Positions 6,611 through 11,891 of a DNA stretch of 11,891 nucleotides are shown piece after piece. The position numbers and the translations under genes are program-made. The DNA comes from Fimbriimonadales bacterium (GTDB taxonomy: Bacteria; Armatimonadota; Fimbriimonadia; Fimbriimonadales; GBS-DC): NCBI GenBank assembly GCA_026416065.1, contig JAOAFW010000051.1:1-11891 (forward strand), written 5' to 3'. The notes beneath the pieces are model-generated. The model had not been told where the DNA came from and did no database searches. It saw only the letters and a list, made by a program, of their open reading frames with translations. Numbering within the stretch: the stretch's first letter is position 1; each line of letters begins with the position of its first letter.

Positions 6611-8304
6611 TTTGCCAACCCAGTCGGCAGGGGCAGCTTCGGGCGCGGCTCGAATTCGGGCAATCTCGGCGGGTTCGCCTCCATTTGTTTTAGAATCTCC
6701 GCAATTGCCCGGTCCAGCTGTGGGTCGCGCCCTGTGGCGTAATCCTGCGGGGCGTAGTCCACCTCAATATCGGGATCCGTGCCGTAGTTCTCCACATTCC
6801 AGCCCACATCGTGGAACCAGAAAGCGTACTCTGGCTGTGTGGTTAAGCCCTGATCCACGAATATCGATTTAGGCCAGATTCCAATCACGCCGCCCCAGGT
6901 GCGCTTGCCAATCAGTACGCCAAGCTTCATCAGTTTGAAAGCGTGGCTGAACATGTCGCCGTCGGAACCGGCGCGCTCATCAGTGATTGCCACGATGGGT
7001 CCCATCACTGAGTCGTAGGGGTACGGGATGGGTTTGCCCCAGCGGGGGACATCGTAGCCCAGTCGCTTACGGGCAAGTTTCTCCAGTAGCAGGGGCGAGA
7101 CGCTGCCACCACCGTTTGCCCGCACATCCACAATCAGCGCGGGGCGCGCCAGTTCTGCCAAGAAGCCCCGGTGAAACTCCGAGAAACCCCAGCTACCCAT
7201 ATCCGGGATGTGAATGTAGCCCACCTGTCCGTTCGTTTGCGTGTGTACATACTCACGGTTGCGCCGCACCCAGTCGCGATAGCGTAGCTTACTTTCGTCG
7301 CCCAGCGTTTTGGTAGTGACGGTGCGTGTCTCGCCGTTGGCGTTGCGTAAAGTCAGCTCGACAGGGACGCCCGCGAGATGCAACAGCGCCTCGCCCGGTG
7401 TGAACCCGCGCGTGAGCGACCTGCCGTTGATTGCCTGCAGCACTTCGCCTACTTTTGCGTTCACGCCCGGCTCGTTCAGGGGGGAGTCCACCTCCTCCAG
7501 CCACGAGTCGCCTGTGACGATGCGCGTGATGCGATAGCCCTGTGCTTGCTCGTCCCACTCGAACTCTGCACCCAGCAAGCCGACACTATAGCGCGGGGGT
7601 TGGCGGTAGTCGCCGCCAAACTCGTAGCAGTGGGAAGTGCCCAGCTCGCCTTGCATCTCCCACATCAAATCGGAGAACTCGCCGCGCGTGGCGACGCGCT
7701 CCAGCAGCGGGTAGTAGCGATCATACACTTTTTGCCAGTCGACGCCCGACATATCTGCGCTCCAGAAGAATTCGCGCTGCAGTCGCCACGCCTCACGATA
7801 CATCTGCTGCCACTCGCGCGTGGGTACAACGGCGCAGCGCACGCGGGAGAGGTCAATCCAGCCGCTCTCGCGTGTGGGCGGGGCCTGATCGAGTTTCTCG
7901 TCGAGCTTTTGCCCAGCAGGGATCACGCGCAGTCGCTTGCCTGAACGGTACGCCAGCGTTTTGTAGTCGCGCGAGAGGGTGAAGTCGCTCAACTTGCTCG
8001 CCAGCGTCTCGGTCTTGGTGTTAGTGAAATCGTACATCAATAGAGTGCCTTTGCCCTCGTCGCCCGAGTCGAGCCAGCTCTTGCCCAGCATGCCCTCCAC
8101 GGGATACTGGGTCGCAATAACACGTCGTTTGCTCAGCCCCGCCACCTGTCCGTAGATGCCTGCAGGCAAGGGCACGGTAATCACGCGCAGGTGGATGTCT
8201 TCGAAATCGATCTGAGTCGGTTTGACCTGTTTCTCCCCGTTCTGCGCTTCCGAACTCACAGGCGTCGTCGGCTCCATAGCACGAGAAAGTATACCTTGAT
8301 CCAT
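6607..8304 (-). CDS. Tricorn-core S41 serine protease without the beta-propeller half
   Basis: 565 residues matching the C-terminal half of tricorn protease, a peptidase that degrades oligopeptides. Order: a linker and end-of-propeller-like segment (IDFEDIHLRVITVPLPAG..., 32-130), the tricorn C1 helical domain (about 162-230), a PDZ-like domain (about 236-335) and the S41 catalytic domain (about 345-520). Tricorn tetrad equivalents are visible: Ser224-His225 in GTSHCYEFGGDYR, the nucleophile in DERAGSDGD (Ser447, followed by Asp448) and Glu505 in NVENYGTDPDIEV. Tricorn proteins normally exceed 1000 residues; the roughly 600-residue propeller half is absent, because alaS ends just 116 bases upstream. 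Start chosen at ATG 8304 because AAAGGGG (8310-8316) sits 5 bases before it; the frame is open to 8412, and ATG 8277 is an alternative. No signal peptide is visible. Its TGA overlaps the GTG start of pabBC. Either a naturally short form or a truncated remnant with intact active site. Confidence 0.85.
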   Translation of the reverse strand: MDQGILSRAMEPTTPVSSEAQNGEKQVKPTQIDFEDIHLRVITVPLPAGIYGQVAGLSKRRVIATQYPVEGMLGKSWLDSGDEGKGTLLMYDFTNTKTETLASKLSDFTLSRDYKTLAYRSGKRLRVIPAGQKLDEKLDQAPPTRESGWIDLSRVRCAVVPTREWQQMYREAWRLQREFFWSADMSGVDWQKVYDRYYPLLERVATRGEFSDLMWEMQGELGTSHCYEFGGDYRQPPRYSVGLLGAEFEWDEQAQGYRITRIVTGDSWLEEVDSPLNEPGVNAKVGEVLQAINGRSLTRGFTPGEALLHLAGVPVELTLRNANGETRTVTTKTLGDESKLRYRDWVRRNREYVHTQTNGQVGYIHIPDMGSWGFSEFHRGFLAELARPALIVDVRANGGGSVSPLLLEKLARKRLGYDVPRWGKPIPYPYDSVMGPIVAITDERAGSDGDMFSHAFKLMKLGVLIGKRTWGGVIGIWPKSIFVDQGLTTQPEYAFWFHDVGWNVENYGTDPDIEVDYAPQDYATGRDPQLDRAIAEILKQMEANPPRLPEFEPRPKLPLPTGLAK

Positions 8305-8355
8305 CACTGCCCCTTTGCAAGTCGGAACAGAGCGATTTAATAGGGACGCTGTATA

Positions 8356-8369
8356 TTGGCTCCCGCCAA
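8356..8369. repeat. Small inverted repeat in the alaS-protease gap
   Basis: TTGGC (8356-8360) and GCCAA (8365-8369) flank TCCC in the 116-base gap between the alaS stop and the protease start. It has no following T-run, so it is not a convincing terminator; it might be an operator, or chance. I see no well-formed promoter for the protease gene in this gap. Confidence 0.3.
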
Positions 8370-8420
8370 CCCTGCACTCGATATAGTAGAAAGGATCGAC
8401 GCTGAACAGCAAGCCCCCAT

Positions 8421-11093
8421 CTACACGGTGGTCGCTTTTTCTATCTGTTCTGCAACCAGCTTCGGTGTTTGTGCCAGCGCGTCGGCGAGTTTTTCGGGGT
8501 TTTTGCCGCCTGCCTGCGCGAAGTCGGGGCGTCCACCTCCAGAGCCGCCCACCTGCTGCGCAATCTGCCGAATCAGGTTCCCCGCATGCAGCCCGCGTGG
8601 TACCCAGTCGGGCGCGACCTTGACTACCAGCACGACCTTGCCATCTTGCGTCGCGCCGAGCGCCGCCACGCCCACGCCTTTCTGAATCAGGCGGTCGGCA
8701 ATGGCACCCAGCGATTTGGCGTCCACACCAGCGAGCGCCTGCGCCGCCACCTGCACGCCGTTCACCTCTACAGGGGTAATCTGATCGACGGCTTGAGAGG
8801 CAGCGCGCTGCTTGAGTTGCTCCAGCTCCGCCTGTAGTGCGTCGAGCTGATGTTGCAGGCGTTCCACCGCGCGGGGCAGTTCAGGCACGGGGGTCTGCAG
8901 GCGTTCGGCGGTCTCGCGGATGGCGTGTTCGCGCTCGCGTAGCCACTGATACAGGGCGCGCCCTGTGAGCGCCTCGATGCGCCGCACGCCCGCCGCCACG
9001 CTCCCCTCATGCACAATCTTGAACAGCCCTGCCTCCACAGTACTGCGCAGGTGCGTGCCGCCGCACAACTCCAGCGAGAAGCCCGGGATCTCCACCATGC
9101 GCACGCGCTCGCCGTACTTCTCGCCGAACAGCATCATCGCGCCACGCCGACGCGCCTCGTCAATCGGCACATCGTTGTAAATGCGCACCTCCAGCTCCTG
9201 CAGGAGTTTCTCGTTCACCAGCGATTCGATGCGCTCCAGCTCGTCGGGCGTCACGGCGCGCGGGTGCGTGAAGTCGAAGCGCAGTCGGTCGGGCGCAACC
9301 AGCGAGCCTGCCTGTGCCACATGGGTCCCCAGCACCTGCCTGAGCGCGGCGTGCAGCAGGTGGGTCGCTGTATGGTTGCGCTGGATGTCCAATCGCCGTT
9401 CAGCGTCCACACGCGCCTGCACGCTCTCGCCTAAGTGCAGCGTCCCCTCCAGAATCCGCGCGTGGTGGAAGTAGTAGTCGTTCGCTTTTTGGGTGTCCAG
9501 CACCTGAGCGCGCCCGCCTTGCCACTCGATAACGCCCGTATCGCCCACCTGTCCGCCCGCTTCGGCGTAGAACGGCGTGCGGTTCAGCACAATTTCGACC
9601 GTCTCGCCTGCGTACGCTTCGGGTATCAGGTTGCCCTCGCGCACGATGCCCACCACCTGCGCCTCGCTTTCTGTGCCTTCGTAACCAATGAACTCGGTGG
9701 GGGCGGTCTGCTGCGCCAGTTCCGCCAGCGCCGCGCCCGTTTGCACGAACAGTTTCTCGGAGATGCCGCTCGCCTCGCGGGCGCGCTGGCGTTGCGCCTC
9801 TAACGCCTGCTCAAAGCCCTGCATGTCGATGCTCACGCCCCGCTCGGCGGCGATTTCGCGCGTCAGCTCCAGCGGGAAGCCGTAGGTGTCGTACAGCATA
9901 AACACACGCTCGCCCGACAGCTGCTTGCGCTGCAGTGTGTCGGGGTCGGCGAGCAGCTCTTCCAATCGCGTTAGCCCTGCCTGTACCGTGTGGCGAAACC
10001 GCTCCTCCTCGTAGCGCAGCGTGGTCTGGATATATTCCTGCCGTTGCACGATTTCGGGATACTGGTCGCCCAACGCTTCTATCACGGCGGGCACAAGGTC
10101 GGCAAAGAACGGTTTCTCAAAGCCCAGCACGCGCTGTCCCCGCAGTATCGCGCGTCGGATGATGCGCCTAAGCACATAGCCGCGCCCCTCGTTTTGCGGA
10201 ATCACGCCGTCGGCAATCGTGAAGGTCGCCGTGCGGATGTGGTCGGAGATGAGGCGGATGGCGGTGTCGGTCGGTTCGCCTTGCTTGTAGCGCACGCCCG
10301 CGAGGTCTTCGATGCGCTTCACAATCGGCGCGAACACATCGGTCTCGAACGGGCTATCGAAGCCCATCAGCACGGCGGCGGTGCGCTCCAACCCCATGCC
10401 CGTGTCGATGTTCTGCTTGGGCAGCGGCGTGAGCTTCGGCTTGCCGTTCTCCTCGCTGCGCTCGTACTGCATAAACACGAGGTTCCATATCTCCAGCCAG
10501 CGTCCGCAGTCGCATGCGGGTCCGCAATCAGGGCTTGTGCAGCCCGTATCGATGCGCGTGTCGTAGAAAATCTCGGAACAGGGGCCGCAGGGACCGTTGG
10601 GACCTTCAGAAATCGCGTTGGCGGGCCAGAAGTTGCTCTTCTCGCCCAGCCGCCAGATGCGTTTTTCAGGAATGCCCAACTCGCGGTTCCAGACCTCGAA
10701 CGCCTCGTCGTCATCCTGAAACACGGTGAACTGCAGGCGGTCAGTATCGACCTTCAGCCGCTCGGTCAGGAACTCCCACGCAAACAGAATCGCCTCGCGC
10801 TTGAAGTAGTCGCCGAAGCTGAAGTTGCCCAGCATCTCAAAGAAGGTGAGATGCGACAGGTCGCCCACCGACTCAATATCCGTGGTGCGCAGGCATTTTT
10901 GCACGGTGGTCACGCGCGGGGCGGGCGGTTGCGCGACGCCCAGAAAGTAGGGCTTAAACTGCACCATGCCCGCGCTCGTGAACAGCAGCGACGGGTCTTT
11001 CGGCACAAGGCTATCGGAGGGCAGCAGCAAGTGCCCTTTTTCCTGAAAGTAGCCCAGAAAAGCCTGTCTCAGCGCACGCGCGTTCCAGTGCAT
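8421..11093 (-). CDS. alaS: Alanyl-tRNA synthetase
   Basis: Full-length class II synthetase (890 residues; E. coli has 876) that charges tRNA-Ala in the cytoplasm. Catalytic domain: the N-terminal MHWNARALRQAFLGYF, SAGMVQFKPYF (40-50), CLRTTDIESVGD (67-78), FFEMLGNFSFGDYFKRE (84-100) and GMGLERTA (232-239). A cysteine-rich insert at 185-196 (CTSPDCGPACDC) resembles one known in many bacterial enzymes. Editing domain: zinc-type residues HTATH (His574, His578) and CGGTH (Cys677, His681), which clear mischarged Ser/Gly. A coiled-coil-like linker (about 738-768) precedes the C-Ala domain with GGSGGGRPDFAQAGG (849-863). ATG 11091-11093 is preceded by AGGA-type purine runs. The stop is TAG. All key residues are present. 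The long leader contains paired hairpins described separately. Confidence 0.98.
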   Translation of the reverse strand: MHWNARALRQAFLGYFQEKGHLLLPSDSLVPKDPSLLFTSAGMVQFKPYFLGVAQPPAPRVTTVQKCLRTTDIESVGDLSHLTFFEMLGNFSFGDYFKREAILFAWEFLTERLKVDTDRLQFTVFQDDDEAFEVWNRELGIPEKRIWRLGEKSNFWPANAISEGPNGPCGPCSEIFYDTRIDTGCTSPDCGPACDCGRWLEIWNLVFMQYERSEENGKPKLTPLPKQNIDTGMGLERTAAVLMGFDSPFETDVFAPIVKRIEDLAGVRYKQGEPTDTAIRLISDHIRTATFTIADGVIPQNEGRGYVLRRIIRRAILRGQRVLGFEKPFFADLVPAVIEALGDQYPEIVQRQEYIQTTLRYEEERFRHTVQAGLTRLEELLADPDTLQRKQLSGERVFMLYDTYGFPLELTREIAAERGVSIDMQGFEQALEAQRQRAREASGISEKLFVQTGAALAELAQQTAPTEFIGYEGTESEAQVVGIVREGNLIPEAYAGETVEIVLNRTPFYAEAGGQVGDTGVIEWQGGRAQVLDTQKANDYYFHHARILEGTLHLGESVQARVDAERRLDIQRNHTATHLLHAALRQVLGTHVAQAGSLVAPDRLRFDFTHPRAVTPDELERIESLVNEKLLQELEVRIYNDVPIDEARRRGAMMLFGEKYGERVRMVEIPGFSLELCGGTHLRSTVEAGLFKIVHEGSVAAGVRRIEALTGRALYQWLREREHAIRETAERLQTPVPELPRAVERLQHQLDALQAELEQLKQRAASQAVDQITPVEVNGVQVAAQALAGVDAKSLGAIADRLIQKGVGVAALGATQDGKVVLVVKVAPDWVPRGLHAGNLIRQIAQQVGGSGGGRPDFAQAGGKNPEKLADALAQTPKLVAEQIEKATTV

Positions 11094-11146
11094 CGGTTCC
11101 TGCTCCTGAATGAGATAGTATCGATCGTCGTTTCAAAAGACATGAT

Positions 11147-11207
11147 TCGTCAGCGAGACGCTGACGCTACATACGCGCCCCGCGTAGCGTCGGCGTCTCG
11201 CCGACGA
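11147..11207. repeat. Paired inverted hairpins (REP/BIME-like element) upstream of alaS
   Basis: Arm 1 (11148-11170) and arm 2 (11184-11206) are 23-base inverted repeats of one another with only two mismatches, separated by 13 bases; the flanking T 11147 and A 11207 extend the pairing by one. Each arm contains its own perfect 8-bp hairpin: CGTCAGCG-AGA-CGCTGACG (11148-11166) and CGTCGGCG-TCT-CGCCGACG (11188-11206). The two arm differences fall at positions that pair with each other within each hairpin (A-T in one, G-C in the other), so both stems stay perfect. Such paired palindromes in an intergenic region resemble REP/BIME repeats. If alaS is transcribed from about 11225, they lie in its mRNA leader. 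Confidence 0.75.
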
Positions 11208-11212
11208 TTTGG

Positions 11213-11300
11213 CTCTTGAGCGGTATTGAGTATACCCCGCTTGGATGCGTGCACTACACGAGGAGGGAGGGAGCCTGAGTGCCTCAATCTCGGTATTGAG
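11213..11300. repeat. Degenerate 18-base direct repeats 70 bases apart, with possible -10 box
   Basis: The segments 11213-11230 and 11283-11300 agree at 13 of 18 positions, and share the identical 10-mer CGGTATTGAG (11221-11230, 11291-11300). The second copy also forms a hairpin, CTCAAT (11283-11288) with ATTGAG (11295-11300). A minus-strand TATACT (11229-11234) could be a -10 box for alaS, but no good -35 lies 17 bases upstream. A binding site for a regulator is one reading; chance similarity in a short region is another. Confidence 0.35.
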
Positions 11301-11325
11301 AAGGCAGGGGCACTGAGGGGCAAAG

Positions 11326-11351
11326 GGGGCGTTCGTACGCTGAAACGCCCC
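11326..11351 (-). terminator. Possible weak terminator after the ErpA-like gene
   Basis: GGGGCGTT (11326-11333) and AACGCCCC (11344-11351) form a perfect 8-bp GC-rich stem with a 10-base loop, starting 10 bases past the ErpA-like stop. On the minus strand the stem is followed by CTTTG, a poor U-tract, so termination may be partial and read-through to alaS is possible. Confidence 0.45.
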
Positions 11352-11361
11352 TAAACCGTGT

Positions 11362-11745
11362 TTAGCCGCGGCATCCGCATCCGCCGCAGCCGGCGCCCGG
11401 TGTTCCGAACTCGTCCTCCGTCTGGAACGAAGAGCCACAGCCACAGCTGTTAATCGCGTTCGGGTTGTCGATCTTGAACCCGCCGCCAAACATGTCCTCC
11501 ACATAGTCGATGCATGAGCCGTCCATGTAGCGGATGCTCAGGCTGTCCACGTAAATTCGCACGCCGTGCGAGTCGAACACCATATCGGTCTCTTCGGGTT
11601 CCGCGTCGTCGATCGCCATCTGGTACTGCAGTCCGCTGCAGCCGCCGCCTGCGACCCAGACGCGCAGCCCGGCGTTCTGAATGCCCGACTCTTCCAACAG
11701 TGTCTTCAACTCGTGCGCAGCGCGTTCCGACAAAGTGATTGCCAT
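11362..11745 (-). CDS. erpA: A-type iron-sulfur carrier (ErpA/HesB/IscA family) with cysteine-rich tail
   Basis: A 127-residue cytoplasmic carrier that accepts nascent Fe-S clusters and passes them to apoproteins. The family cysteines are all present: Cys36 in AGGGCSGLQY and Cys101/Cys103 in NSCGCGSSF; the middle (DMVFDSHGVRIYVDSLSIRYMDGS) is typical. ErpA, IscA and SufA share these features, so the exact paralogue is uncertain; the acidic DDAEPEETD loop (46-54) and the DGSCIDYVEDMFGGGFKIDNPNA run suit ErpA-like members. Oddity: after the usual end near residue 110 there is a 17-residue extension ending GAGCGGCGCRG, with Cys120, Cys123 and Cys125. No iscSU/suf genes are adjacent. ATG 11745 has an ideal AGGAGG (11751-11756) 5 bases upstream. 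Stop TAA. Confidence 0.93.
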   Translation of the reverse strand: MAITLSERAAHELKTLLEESGIQNAGLRVWVAGGGCSGLQYQMAIDDAEPEETDMVFDSHGVRIYVDSLSIRYMDGSCIDYVEDMFGGGFKIDNPNAINSCGCGSSFQTEDEFGTPGAGCGGCGCRG

Positions 11746-11766
11746 AGTGTCCTCCTGTCAGGGTGA

Positions 11767-11772
11767 ATTGTA
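11767..11772 (-). promoter_or_regulatory. Candidate -10 box for the ErpA-like gene
   Basis: TACAAT on the minus strand lies 21 bases before the ATG, which would give a leader of about 15 bases holding only the AGGAGG site. The -35 at the usual spacing (CGTATT) is weak. It overlaps the -35 proposed for the divergent gene. Confidence 0.4.
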
Positions 11773-11797
11773 CCCGATACGGTGTCCAAAATACGAT
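11768..11797 (+). promoter_or_regulatory. Candidate promoter for the divergent pilin-like gene
   Basis: TTGTAC (11768-11773), an 18-base spacer and TACGAT (11792-11797) resemble a sigma-70 promoter, about 45 bases before the ATG at 11843. Its -35 overlaps the ErpA -10, so the two could compete. Based on sequence match only. Confidence 0.4.
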
Positions 11798-11842
11798 AGG
11801 ATTATGGAACAACCCCCGTAGGCGTGCGTATAGGAGGATAAC

Positions 11843-11891
11843 ATGCGCTGGATACGCGGTATGACGATGGTGGAGATTTTATCACTGGCGG
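11843..11891 (+). CDS. Type IV pilin / pseudopilin-like protein, 3' part missing
   Basis: Only 16 codons are visible: MRWIRGMTMVEILSLA. The short basic leader ending in Gly6, then Met and Glu at mature position 5 followed by hydrophobic residues, matches the class III prepilin signal (G|(F/M)TxxE), normally cut and methylated by prepilin peptidase (PilD), with the hydrophobic helix anchoring it in the inner membrane before assembly into a pilus or type II secretion pseudopilus. TAGGAGG (11831-11837) is 5 bases before the ATG, supporting the start. It diverges from the ErpA-like gene. Which kind of pilin it is cannot be told from so short a stretch; a chance match is possible but the strong ribosome site argues for a real gene. 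Confidence 0.7.
   Translation, partial: MRWIRGMTMVEILSLA

Noticed and set aside
8305..8412. Upstream extension of the tricorn-core protease to ATG 8412
   Set aside because: These 36 codons do not look like propeller sequence, and the ATG at 8304 has a good ribosome site.
9990..11219. A 409-codon open frame on the plus strand opposite alaS
   Set aside because: It lies wholly antisense to a well-conserved synthetase and its translation has no recognisable motif; long antisense frames are usual in GC-rich genes.
11094..11361. T-box riboswitch upstream of alaS
   Set aside because: I could not find the conserved T-box sequence or an antiterminator/terminator pair; the hairpins there are better described as paired palindromes.
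1..11891. Frequent CTGCAG hexamers (at least fifteen)
   Set aside because: Most fall in genes and are explained by common CTG and CAG codons in GC-rich coding sequence rather than a special motif.
1..11891. CRISPR array, tRNA, rRNA, insertion sequence or phage genes
   Set aside because: No regularly spaced repeats, cloverleaf-like sequences, transposase or phage motifs were seen.

Overview
The window is a GC-rich (about 60% by eye), densely coded stretch of a bacterial chromosome. It holds eight recognisable genes plus the first codons of a ninth. Gene content (alanyl-tRNA synthetase, A-type iron-sulfur carrier, folate synthesis, a prepilin-like start, strong AGGAGG ribosome sites) says Bacteria. 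The mix of a NurA-like nuclease, a tricorn-type protease core, an STN-like secreted protein and a pilin-like gene would fit a deep-branching lineage such as Armatimonadota. That placement is an impression, not something the sequence proves. No phage, transposase, CRISPR array, rRNA or tRNA was seen.

Layout. Left, plus strand: the 3' part of a threonine aldolase gene (1-951), then a probable operon of a secreted STN-like protein of unknown role (1025-2899), a NurA-like nuclease (2918-4003) and an LpqC-type alpha/beta hydrolase (4048-4905), with gaps of 18 and 44 bases. This block converges on, and overlaps by 59 bases, a minus-strand pair: a PabB-PabC fusion for p-aminobenzoate synthesis (4847-6610) whose GTG start overlaps the stop codon of a tricorn-core S41 protease lacking its beta-propellers (6607-8304). 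Farther right on the same strand are alaS (8421-11093) and an ErpA/HesB iron-sulfur carrier with a cysteine-rich tail (11362-11745). A divergent plus-strand gene starting like a type IV pilin (11843 onward) runs off the window.

The non-coding signals are small but distinct. A hairpin carries the Shine-Dalgarno sequence of the STN-like gene in its loop. A 10-bp palindrome sits inside the pabB part of the fusion gene. In the 268-base alaS upstream region, two 8-bp hairpins form an inverted pair and differ by a paired base change that preserves both stems; this looks like a REP/BIME-type element. The genes form no single pathway. They are mostly housekeeping functions (translation, folate, Fe-S assembly) mixed with secreted or repair-related accessory genes. 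I did not find a clear new multi-gene system; the best leads are the propeller-less tricorn gene and the palindromic elements.
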